NCBI RefSeq assembly: GCF_963678975.1
Contig: NC_089274.1
Location: forward strand, 8,276,143 to 8,340,142
DNA from: Dysidea avara
Lineage: Eukaryota; Porifera; Demospongiae; Dictyoceratida; Dysideidae
Reading direction: 5' to 3'
DNA: 64,000 bases
Shown one piece after another: positions 45,711-58,480 of this stretch. A model generated the notes under the pieces. That model saw nothing but the letters and a program-made list of their open reading frames with translations. It did no database searches and had not been told where the DNA came from. Every line of letters begins with the position of its first letter. The first letter of the stretch is position 1. Position numbers and translations under genes: made by a program.

Positions 45711-48360
45711 CGCAGGCATTGGAAAATAGAGAAATATAAAGCAGAGGTCAAAAGTTGGACAACAAATGCTCAAGTCACAGGTCAAAGACGATAAACGCTG
45801 CAAGTCAAGGGTCAAGGTGAAATTTACCCTGGTCAAGACTTTGACTGCAGTCGCAGATCTACCTGCAGTGTGTGCTGATGTGACACCCCCTTGTCTAATC
45901 AAGATACACGGTAGTGTGTCGTGCGGCCCAAGAAGCCGGTGCGCCACACCGTGAGTATATTTACAGGAAGAAAGTAAACGCAATTTTCATACCTTTGTAA
46001 CTCCGTAGTTCCTTATCCGATTGAAACCAAAGTTGCTACAGAAGTGCCGGCTAGGTAGGGGAGTCCACATTCCAAATTTGAAGAAAATCGCTCCATCCAT
46101 TTCCGAGATACGAGCGGCCAAACTTTGGGTTTTTCTTCTTCGTTTTTTTCTTCTTCTACTAGGCATTCCAGACTGATCTTAAAATTTTGGAAAAACGGGC
46201 TTTTTATATGCTCAATAGATAGATTATTGATTGCTGATCTCAGAAATATATAGTTTGTCGGGTTGGAATTAGCTACTTTGGCATGCACAGTGCTTAAAAA
46301 CTGAAAAAAGGTACATTTTTTCTCCAGGGCTCCCCATACATTTTACAGGGGAAAATGGCACAATTGAATCAGGAAGCCATCTAGCAATCTGGACTATCTT
46401 GAAACTGCAGTTGCTTCTAGCTGCAAGTTTGTACATGTAATGAGAGTAACTTCAGGTCTTATCGGATCTCAGCGATCTTTGTATGCTTTGTGGTGAGCAA
46501 ATATGTTTCACCTACTGCACAATGGTGTATGCCCATAGGCAAGTGGCTATCTCAAGTTGGTAAAAACATCAAGTTAACAACTTATAAAGGTAAACAACTA
46601 AAGTGGAGGTGCCACAATGATGCAACAATACCTAAGGTAGAGTTGTGGTTTCAATTATGGCATTGTTATGCCGACTTTGAAGTGGTTTATACTTTTGAGC
46701 TGATGACACAACCATCAGAAAATTGCTCTGGAGCTGAAAATCGCTAACCCGAGCGAAGTAACTACGCACTTTAAAGTAAGCACCAGTGACTACCTTCCAC
46801 CCGACCGTACGTTTTTTAAAGTTTTAAAGTATTCTACATACATTACAAGGCTTGAAAAGATTACAAAACAACACAAAACTTACTTATATGTAACGCGCAC
46901 GATAAAACTAAGATTTTCATGATGATCAGCGTGTGGACAAACCCCACAGCGATTTTCACCCTCATTGGAGCTCGGACGACGGAGCAATCTCAAGTTAAAC
47001 ATGAGTTGTCATTTTGTGCCAGGGTTCTATTGGGGAATATACGGAGAATTTTTTTATTAAAAAATCTCGGATACTGGAATGCCTACTTCTACTTCTTTTC
47101 GCACACTTTGCAAAATCTGCAATAAAACACGAATTCGTGCTCCAATCGGGCTGAAATGTGGCACACTTAAAGGGCTCATTAAGGCGAATCTCAGTACCAA
47201 GTTTGGTAGGAATCCGATGAACATTCACGGAGTTATGACCGATTATTTGCGTAAAATAAGGTCGAAGGTCTGTCACGCCCACAGGGTAAACCGCTTGAAG
47301 GAATGAGCTGACAATTGCTATGTAGATGGCGTAACTATCGTAGGAGTGCCTTTTTGTGGTTTGAAAGGAATCCAGTTAAAGGCCATCTAGATATAACACA
47401 AAACCCAACCTGTGTCACAATTACGCGATCGATTTTTATGAATGAAAAAACTATTAGTAGGCATTCCAGCACAATTTTGAAAGTTCTAAAAATCGAACTT
47501 TTTATGTGCTGAAGATATAGAGTATTGATTGCCGATCTCAAATATATATAGTTTATTAGGGTGGGTGTGGCTACGGGAATGCGCACGAAATTTTTTTTGC
47601 AAAAAAAGGTGCAATTTTTCTCCGCGATTGCCCATATATTTTGTACTAAAAAATGGCACAATCGAGTTTTGTGAAACTTATTGTTGTAGCTGTAGCTGTA
47701 TCCAAGCTTGTACGTTGATGAAAAGTGGTCTAGGGTTTGTTGACATGGCGAAGACAGTGGTGACATTGTTTTTAACTCACATGGAGCTCTAAGGTGAGTT
47801 TTAAGTCACATATTACTTTAAAACTTGGCTTTTGTGTTTGTTATATAGCTATATAACTAACCTATACTCAAGCCTCAACTTATAATAAAACGTTTTTTGC
47901 CGGTATGTCAAGACGACAAGAGTAGTATTATGCATTATTTTAGCTAAATTGATTTGTATTCAGTAAGCCTTAGGCAGTTGCCTGTGAGCCACGCAATATA
48001 TCAACAGCGCATATCCAACAATTAAGCGACTTTTAATAAAAAAAATTTTATTGGCAAGATACACGCGTCTACACTGGAAGCAGGTTTTCAAGGCTCTGTT
48101 ATGGATCGTCAGATAACTTTTAAACCCTTTCCAGGTTCTAGCAGGAATGGCCAGCATGACATCTACTTTCACGTAAAATGTAACAGCTTAATACGGCCTT
48201 CTTCATGGTACAAAGTAGGGGGTTTAACATTACACATAGAACCATTGGCCATGAAAACATTGGCTCACCTCAACAATCCAGGCGCGAACTTTTTAACGAT
48301 TCCAGGTTATACCAGGCTAGATCTATCCTTTCTTGAATACTTCAGCTAGCTATACCGTTC
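45711..48360. repeat. Long repeat family, GGCATTCCAG module, two tandem blocks
   Basis: 46160-46380 and 47450-47670 are diverged direct copies, starting TA(C/G)TAGGCATTCCAG and ending AAAATGGCACAATTGA/CGA. 46735-47330 is shared with 54415-54870 (GACAAACCCCA, CAGGGTTCTATTG, AAAAATCTCGGATA, TGGAATGCCTAC). GGCATTCCA and TGGAATGCC face each other, suggesting an inverted-end element. No protein domain is recognisable; the small frames across it are not supported. Confidence 0.6.
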
Positions 48361-48734
48361 GTGACGAACGTTTTACACGGTACAAATAATTTTATAAAAA
48401 TCACTATCTCAATCCAATAGTCGCATACCCTGGCTGAGCACTGATTATTAATGACGCGCGCGCTATATTGCGTGGGCGAGTTGCAATGGAGAAGTATTAC
48501 GTTCTTGAATGTTTAATTCATCAACTTTTCAATGGTCAATAGTCCTTGTACATCATGCTAATAACTTTTTTTGATCACGTGATACATCTTTGTATTGTGT
48601 ACATGTAATCAAATAAATATTTTGAAAAATGGTCATTATAAAAATTTCAAGTTACTTGTTTGCAGTTCTCCAACGTATAAACCTGTGGAAAAACAGTCAC
48701 ATTTAAATTGGTGAATTTAAAAAAATCTTTATCA
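48361..48734. other. No recognisable gene
   Basis: Spacer before the microsatellite; includes a TTTGATCACGTGATA site near 48570. Confidence 0.45.
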
Positions 48735-50489
<1,755 letters not shown>

Positions 50490-53400
50490 ATGGCACTATC
50501 AAAACCACCTAGTGCAGCTAAAGGATATCATTCACCTTGTAGTCAGCCCTCAGTCACAAATGAAATGGTGCTTGATTTAATTGGTGCTATGAACTGTAAT
50601 TCAGATTACACATATTCAACACTTAGAGAATGGCTTCTGGAACAGTTTGGTGCACCATGTGCAAAGGAAAACTTTCCTTCAGTCAGTGCAATTCGCCAAA
50701 GTGTGTTACGTGTTTCTGCCAAGTTATGCAAGCTGAAGAAAGAAAGAAACTCTCAATCAAAATTAGAAAGGATTCAAGCATTTTTGCAAGATGAATACCA
50801 TTTACCACAGACCTGTGACAAAATCACAAAAGCTGCTGATTCACCGATGGGAGATAAGTCATTGTACATGCATTGTGATAAAGTACTCCAGAATATCAAT
50901 GTTGAGCTCTGCAGAAATTTAACTCAAAGTCAGTTAGACAATGAAGTCAAAGAAAGGAAGATAATGCAGCTAAGGCACAAAATGTATTCAATGCATCGAA
51001 ATACTTCAAAGAAATTCATTCGTAAAGAAGACACAATTGCTCTCCAGGCAAGGAAAATCAGTGAACAGGTTGACACATTGAAGTGCTTGAATGATGAAGT
51101 GACAAGTTTGAAACCACAGGTAGAAGAGCTTCAAAGGGATAAGGAGAAATTACGACACAGAGTGGCTTATTGGAAGAAAATGGTTGTTGATCTTAAGGAG
51201 GCATATGAACACCAAGCAGATGAAAATATTGCTCAACATCAGCAGCAATCGAGTAAGCTGACTGAAAGGTTGGATCACCTTGAGCAAGAAAACACCAAAC
51301 TGAAAGAAACAGTTGAGACTATTCTAGAAGACAGCCCTGATCTGCATGTGACAACTTTTCAGAATGGGAGGTATACAGATAATATCCGTGCTTGCTGTTA
51401 TGAATTATTATCATTAAATGTCGGAATCAAAAGAGTTGCTCCTATTATAATGACTGTATTGAAGAACCTTACAGATTTATCAATTGATAAGTTGCCAAGT
51501 AAATCTCTTCTTTGCAATGTGATGGTTGAATGTTTGACATTAGCTCATGCTCAATTGGGAGAGGAATTGTCATGTGATGATAAGAATAATTACACAATTC
51601 AAAGTGATGGAACCACCAAATTTGGAGAACACTATGGTACATTTGACATTGCAACAGATAATAACACTTACATACTTGGCATCCGCCATGTTTTTTCAGG
51701 ATCAGCCCAAGATACCTTAGATACCTTGAAAGAAATTCTAGAAGATTTAGATTTGGTTCAAGCAAAATTAGAATCTGCAAAGGTTTCATCCAAGATCATT
51801 GTGAAATTAAAGAATTCCATGTCAGATCGGCATGCAGCAGAGAAACATTTCAATCAGTTACTTTCTGAGTATCGCTCTGATATTTTACCTGACGTCTTCG
51901 CTGGTTGGTCAAGTTTAAGAGATAAGGAAAAAAAGCAAGTGATAAGAATGAACAATTTCTTCTGCGGCCTGCATTTCTTAGTTGCACTGGCTGATGCTGC
52001 TGAAGCTACCACGAAACTGTGGAAATTAGTTGACAGTGATGGTAAAGCAAGTGCTACATCTGGAACCCAACGTCTAATTCGGACTGCTTGTAAGGCGTTC
52101 ACTCATAGGGGTTCTGAACAAGCAGGATGCTCAGCTTACTTTCGTTCATACCTACGAGACAAGGGAATACACAGAATTGCCCTTGCTCCATTTCGTGGTA
52201 ACCGCTTTAACATCATTTTTTTATGATGCTGCTGGAGTGTACTACCTTAAGCAGCACATGGAGGATTATTTGAAGCATAGTCATGGCCAACTGAACAAGT
52301 TATTACAAGCTGTCTTGTCAGATCTATGTGTACCAACCTTTGTTGCTGGCTGCAAAGCACTAGGAATCATTGATAAGGTAGTGACTGGGCCTCTGTGGCG
52401 GCACCTTGTGCATTCATCTGTTTCAGTTTTGGAAATGAGTGATACATATTCTAAAATGCACACCTTGTTCAAAAGGTGGGGTGAGGATGCACAAGGTGTT
52501 CTTAATGGAGAGCAGGGTTTATTTAATAATGACCGGGGTGTGGATGATGCTGTGGCAGACAAATTATTTCAGTCTACAACAAGTGATGTAATTGTCCAAG
52601 AGTTGCTACAATTATTATTCAAATCATTCACTCTTACTGCAGAGCGTTTGTTACCCGATCACTTGCCTGGAGGAGTTTACAACTCTACCACAGACAGAGC
52701 ATTGATTGAAGAAACAAAATCTGTTCCCACAACTAATGTTGCTCCGGAACGTGACTTTGCTGTACTTGACCAACTCATGGCCCAGAAGCCAAATGCCAAT
52801 TCAATAGCATTGGAGTCGGTAATATTATATTCACATAATAGGACATCTGAATGGCTTAAAGGTAAATCACAGGCTCAGCAGAAGCAATTGTTTGAAGCAG
52901 CAATTTCACTCACCGCAGCTCATAAGGCTAATTTTTATGAGAGAAGAAAACAGATTGAAGTGCAACGTCTTGAAACTGTAAAAAGACGCCAAGAGGAAAT
53001 AGTAAAGAAAAGAGTGAAAGAGATCAAACAGAAAGAAGAGTTAAGCAAAAAACTTCAAAGGGTTGGAGGCCTTTGGATAACGGAACTAGAAGTAAGTGAT
53101 GGTTTGAAAAAATTTAAAGGAGCCAAAGCTAAACAAACTGCTTTGAAAGTGCAAATAAGTTTCCGTAAGAAAGTCCTAGGCCAAGAGCATTCTGACAAAA
53201 CAGTCTTCCAATTTTCACACAAGCGGCAAACATTTTCTGCTTCTCAGCTGAAAGAGAATTTAATTAAATTACTATCACCACATGAGGAATTACCATCACT
53301 TACTGAAGAGAAAATCTTTGACAATCCACAGCTTCTTGTTTACAAACGAGTTGAGCATCTCTTTAATTGTGGTGGTGAAATGATTTGGTTTACAGGAACT

Positions 53401-53508
53401 GTTGTTAGCTATAATGAAGACACTGGTGAATTTTCCATTGCATATGATGATGAGGGTGATGTTTGTCAATATCCTTTATTAGAAGATATTGCTAAAGGAG
53501 AACTTTGA
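50490..53508 (+). CDS. Large intronless protein: coiled coil, RNase H-like signature, Tudor-like C-terminus; one frameshift
   Basis: Start chosen at ATG 50490 (MALSKPPSAAKG). The frame is open to 52226, and a second frame takes over at about 52210. The switch lies in a run of seven T, where six would join GNRFNI to FYDAAGVYYL, giving about 1000 codons. Residues ~160-290 form a coiled coil. The centre has IQSDGTTKFG (D373), MSDRHAAEKHF (D446) and FFCGLHFLVAL (C492, H495). After the shift come APERDFAVLDQL, ESVILYSHNRTSEWL and a basic coiled coil. The last ~55 residues (KRVEHLFNCGGEMIWFTGTV, YDDEGDVCQYPLLEDI) resemble a Tudor/chromatin-reader fold. The SDGT, SDRH, CxxH, ERDF spacing suggests a transposase-like nuclease core, but I cannot name the family and found no terminal repeats. 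A domesticated gene, a transposon of an unnamed group or an ordinary host gene all remain possible. Confidence 0.7.
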
Positions 53509-54414
53509 CTCAAGTAGATTTTTAATGCTTTCTATAACTAAAGTATTTACAGTTCATGTTAACAATATTTGTGTACCATAACTTATTAATACATCAATTT
53601 AGCTAGCTGTACTCATGCGATAGCTTATTTAAAATTGTGCATTCACTGTACTTAATGAGAAATCTGCATTTTCTGGAATATCCTCTCACTGAATTGGCCA
53701 CCACTGAGCTAAACTACAATACTCACAAAGGAGACTCAGTATACATTATCAAACTACTTGTGGTATAAAAAATTCCCAATGTAGAATTTAATCTACTTGC
53801 TATGAATACCAAATATTCAATAAATGTGAAACATTTTTCAACTGTTGTGTGACATTCTAGGAAAAAAATAAGTTGTACATTACCTCTAGTTATTAAGCAA
53901 ATGGGTTACAATTGTTGACCATCAGTAGCAAGCAAGATGTCATGATGTTCAGCACACAATCACACAAACCAATACTTATGACCTATCTCCTGAAATTACA
54001 ATACACTGTATACAACATTGTTATCATAAACATCAGCAGTAACTAGTACATCAATAACTCGGTGAATCGGTCTAGTCTACCTGTAAATAAACACACAAAT
54101 GCATGCATTGCATTGCACAGCAGTGCATGGTGAACAAATAAAATGGGATTTGAAACTGAAATAGGCTACTGTGGCAAATTTGTGAATGTTTCCAAACTTT
54201 CCTACCATAGCTACTTCTGCATGTTTAGCATGCTTCAGTTTGAAAGGTGGAACCCATATTTAAAAACACTAAATCCACTGATCAGGGCCAGGAAACTTTA
54301 TTTCGGTTGAATATATTCTCACTGCACCCTCCATAATGCACTTCAAGAATGGTTCCGCCACTTCTTATCTCTCTAGATTCAACAAAATAGTTTTGAGCAA
54401 TAACACAATTGCGG
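53509..54414. other. Downstream region, no gene
   Basis: AT-rich 3' flank of the large ORF; no clear AATAAA close to the stop and no recognised repeat. Confidence 0.45.
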
Positions 54415-54900
54415 CCATTCGACAATTGCTGTGTAGCTCAAAATCGCCAACCGAGACAAAGTGATTAACCACTTCATAGTAAGCACAAGGGAATCCTTTC
54501 TATCCCACAGTGTGTTTTTCGAAGTTTGAAAGTACTCTTCATATGCTATAGTCCAATTAAAGTATTGCATAAGACACAAAACTTACCTAGCAATTACGCG
54601 GACGACAAAACTAACATCACCACGATTTTTAGCGTGTTGACAAACCCCATACACAGTTTCATCTTCGTAGCTGCTCGAATAAGGGAACAATCGCAAGTTG
54701 AACGCGCTTTGTTGTTTTGTGTCAGGGTTCTATTGAGGGATTTACGGAGATTATATTAATTTAAAAATCTCGGATATTGGAATGCCTACTATTAGTTTTC
54801 ACGCCTACCAGGCAAACCGCTTAGAGCAGCGAGCTGAAAATCGGTATGTAGCTGGAATAATTATCATAGAAAGTCCTTGCAGTAGTACAGAAGAATCGGA
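54415..54900 (+). repeat. Second locus of the GGCATTCCAG repeat family
   Basis: Parallel to 46735-47330: CTCAAAATCGCCAACCGAG, ACAAAACTTAC, GACAAACCCCATA, CAGGGTTCTATTGAGG, AAAAATCTCGGATATTGGAA, AGGCAAACCGCTT. It lacks the segment corresponding to about 47100-47270. Confidence 0.75.
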
Positions 54901-54957
54901 TTACAAACCACTGAGTTATGATTCCAAAGCCAACTACGTGTAGCATATGCGAGATCG

Positions 54958-55010
54958 AGATACTCTAATAGAACAGTCACCCTAATAGAGCATTCAGCTA
55001 CGTTTATAAC
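54958..55010 (+). repeat. CTCTAATAGA motif pair
   Basis: GATCGAGATACTCTAATAGA, then AACAGTCACCCTAATAGAGC, directly before the 31-bp satellite. Confidence 0.75.
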
Positions 55011-55039
55011 TTACTCTATTACAGAATTATTTTACATTG

Positions 55040-57200
55040 CAAGTTATTCTGTAGGGAGAAAGTTTAGCTGCAAACAAATTACCCTGTAGAGAGTTCAGCT
55101 ACAAACAAATCAACCTGTAGAGAGATCAGCTCGAGGAAGTCTCCTTGTAGAGAGATCAGCTAGAAACAAATCACCTTGTAGAGAGTTCAGTGACAAAGAA
55201 ACCATCCTGTAGAGAGATCAGCTAGAAACAAATCACCCTGTAGAGAGTTCAGCTAGAAACAAATCACCCTGTAGATAGATGAGCTAAAAACTAGACACAA
55301 TATAGGGAATTCAGTTACAAGCAAATCACCCTGTAGAGAGCTCGGCTACAAACCCTGTAGAGAAATCAGCTACAAACAAATCACCTTGCAAAGAGTTCGC
55401 TTACAAACAAATCTACCTGTGGAGATATCAGTTACAAACAAATCACCCACTGTAGGGAGATCAGATTACCCTGTAGGGACTTCAGCTACAAACAAATCAC
55501 CCTGTGGAAAGTTCAGGTATAAAAAATTCACCCTGTAGATAGTTTTGATACAAACAAATCACCCTGTAGAGAGTTCAGCAAGATAAAAGTCACCCTGCAG
55601 AGAGATCAGGTCACCCTATAGAGAGGTCAGCTAGAAGAAGTCACCTTGTAGAGAGATCAGCTAGAAGCAAGTTACCTTGTAGAGGGTTCAGTGACAAAGA
55701 AACCACCCTGTAGAGAGATCAGCTACAAACAAATCACCCTGAAGAGAGATCAGCTACAACCAAATCACCCTGTAGAGAGATCAGCTAAAAACACATCACC
55801 CTGTACAGAGTTCAGCTACAAATAAATCACTTTGTAGAGAGTTAAGCTATACAAACAAATTACCCTGTAGAGAAATCAGCTACAAACAAATCACCTTGCA
55901 AAGAGTTCACTTACAAACAAATCTACCTGTAGAGATATCAGTTACAAACAAATCACCCACTGTAGGGAGATCAGATTACCCTGTAGAGACTTCAGCTACA
56001 AACAAATCACTCTGTGGAAAGTTCGGGTATAAAAAATTCACCCTGTAGATAGTTTTGATACAAACAAATCACCCTGTAGAGAGTTCAGCAAGATAAAAGT
56101 CACCCTGCAGAGAGATCAGGTCACCCTATAGAGAGGTCAGCTAGAAGAAGTCACCTTGTAGAGAGTTCAGCTACAAAGAACAGAGAGTTCAGCTAGAAAC
56201 AAGTGACCCTATAGACAGATCAGCTAGAAACAAGTCATCCTGTAGAGAATTCAGCTACAAACAAATCACCCTGTAGAGATTTCAGCTACAAACAGATCAT
56301 CCTGTAGATAGTTCAGCTATAGATACAAGTCACCCTGTATAGTAGTAGCAGAAGTCACCTTGTAGAGACCAGCTACAAAGAAACCATCCTGTAGAGAGTT
56401 CAGCTACAAACAAATCACCCTGTAGAGAGTTCAGCTACAAACAAATCACCCTGTAGAGAGTTCATCTATGAACAGATCACCTGTAGATAGTTCAGCTATA
56501 CAAGTCACCCTGTAGAGAGATCAGCTAGAAGAAGTCACCGTCTAGAGAGATCAGCTAGAAGCAAGTCACCTTGTAGAGAGTTCAGCTACAAAGAAACCAT
56601 CCTGTAGAGAGTTCAGCTACAAACAAATCACCCTATAGAGTGTTCAGCTAGATAAAAGTCACTGTACAGAGAGATCAGGTCACCCTATAGAGAGATCAGC
56701 TAGAAGAAGTCACCTTGTAGAGAGTTTGGCTACAAAGAACACACTCTGTAGAGAGTTCAGCTACAAACATGTTACTCTATAGGGAGATCAGCTAGAAACA
56801 AGTCACCTTGTAGAGATTTCAGTTACAAACAGATCATCCTGTAGATAGTTCAGCTAGATACAAGTCACATTGTAGAGAGATCAGCTAGAGGAAGTCATCT
56901 TGTAGAGAGATAAGCTAAAACAAGTCACTTTGTAGAGAGTTCAGCTCCAAAGAACCCACTCTGTAGAAAGTTCAGCTACAAACAAGTTACCCTATATAGA
57001 GATTAGCTAGAAAGAAGCCTGTAGAAAGCTCAGCTACAATCAAATTACCTTGCAGAGAGTTCAGCTACAAACAAACCACTTTATAGAGAGATGAACTAGA
57101 AACAAGTCACCTTGTAGAGAGGTCAGCTACAAAGAAACCATCCTGTAGTTCAGCTACATTTCGAGTCACCCAGTAGAGAGATCAGGTACAAAGAAATTAT
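55040..57200 (+). repeat. 31-bp satellite array with a higher-order repeat
   Basis: Tandem units of CTGTAGAGAGTTCAGCTACA followed by AACAAATCACC. A block of about 295 bp at 55361-55655 recurs at 55871-56165, 510 bp downstream, with the same variants (CACCCACTGTAGGGAGATCAG, GGTATAAAAAATTCACC). Variants with GATCAGCTAGAAGAAGTCACC are interspersed. There are 31 bases per unit and stops in every frame, so it is non-coding. Confidence 0.95.
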
Positions 57201-57407
57201 CCTGTGGGGAATAATTGGTATTTAATAAATATATGTATATAATTTGTATAATTACTATATAATAGAATCAAAAATAGTTGAAGTATTAAAAATCATCTTT
57301 AAGTTCTTTTCTTTTTCCTGTGGTAAATAAAAAAAAACAGATGGGTTAAAAAAGCCCCAAAGCCAGCCACAGGCCGGCTTTGCAATATACAAATACAAAA
57401 AGAAGTG

Positions 57408-57745
57408 ATATCTAATCAAAAACAGCCAAGCTGTAAAAAAAGGTGCGGCCTCCAAAAAGGCCATGGTGAAAAAAGATGTGAAATCCAAGGTGGTGGCCAA
57501 GAAATGGCTGTGATGGTAGGTTAATGGCAAAAATTTTAATTACGACAATTCAGGTGAATTTGCGTTGCCTCCTCCATTAGGATTCGGCACCAAATTCACC
57601 TGAATTGTCGTAATTAAAATTTTTACCATTAACCTACCATCACAGCCATTTCTTGGCCGCCACCTTGGATTTCACATCTTTTTTCACCATGGCCTTTTTG
57701 GGGGCCGCACCTTTTTTTACAGCTTGGCTGTTTTTGATTAGATAT
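57408..57745. repeat. Large palindrome, 155-bp arms
   Basis: Arms 57408-57562 and 57591-57745 are inverse copies with a handful of mismatches and a 28-base loop. Each arm contains a short Lys/Ala-rich frame (KKGAA(S/P)KKAMVKKDVKSKV) ending AKKWL-stop, like a histone H1 tail, without a start of its own. A smaller hairpin (AAAGCCAGCC ACA GGCCGGCTTT) lies just to the left. Confidence 0.93.
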
Positions 57746-57829
57746 ATCTACCAAGTACCAACAGCTACTTGGAGTTTGATACAGTAAAAGCTACATATAG
57801 CAACATGCATATTGCATGATTCAGTCTTG

Positions 57830-58480
57830 CAGGTTTTCGTTCACAGGCTTCAAAAGTATTTACCAGAATTTTTTAAACTCTATGCTGACCTTCCAGGTTA
57901 TCTTGCCAGTGTCAGCCCTCCTAGCACTATCCCCACTGAACTTTCTACCTCCCTTAGCAGACCTGACTTGGTCTTGCATGGTTTCTAAGGATTCCATCTA
58001 CCTGTTTGAACTCACCGTTCCCACTAATACCCAGCAACACTTATTGGCTGCAAGAGCTCGGAAGGAAGATAGATATGGCTCTTTACTGTATGATCTTCAA
58101 CGCACTGGATTAGTTGTTGATCTCATTTCTATCGAGATAGGATGTCTGGGTCACTTTATGCCAGAAACACTTGCTCAAGTGAATACTGCTTGTTGTGTGT
58201 CGAAGAAAACTGTCCGGTCACTGTTTGAGCAGGCTGCTCGTATTGCCATCTCCTGCTCTTACAGAAGTTTCAATTCTAGAGCCTCTCCAGAGTGGGATCT
58301 ATTGGACCTCTTGACCTGAACTTTGTTACTGTGTAGTTATAATTTTGTACTGTATATAAGTTAAGTAATGTAAGTCTTACCAGGGTTCCTGCACTGATCA
58401 CTCTGGCTATCAGTGTACAGTAACCCTGAGTCTAGGCCCCTGTTTGTATACTATATATTGTCTTAATAATCAATAAGACG
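57830..58480 (+). pseudogene. LINE fragment with PD-(D/E)xK-type nuclease domain
   Basis: Starts within YLPEFFKLYADLPGYLASVS, reaches SRPDLVLHGF, then shifts frame at about 57985 into DSIYLFELTVPTNTQQHLLA, ARKEDRYGSLL and IEIGCLGHFMPETL, with a stop at 58319. It is homologous to the fragment at 28216 (RPDIVVY, LLELTCP, IEISVLGHYLP). The 3' UTR continues to about 58480 with an inverted AGGGTT/AACCCT pair. Only the C-terminal domain is present. Confidence 0.7.

Noticed and set aside
55040..57200. CRISPR array or repeat protein
   Set aside because: 31-bp units without spacers; stops in all frames.
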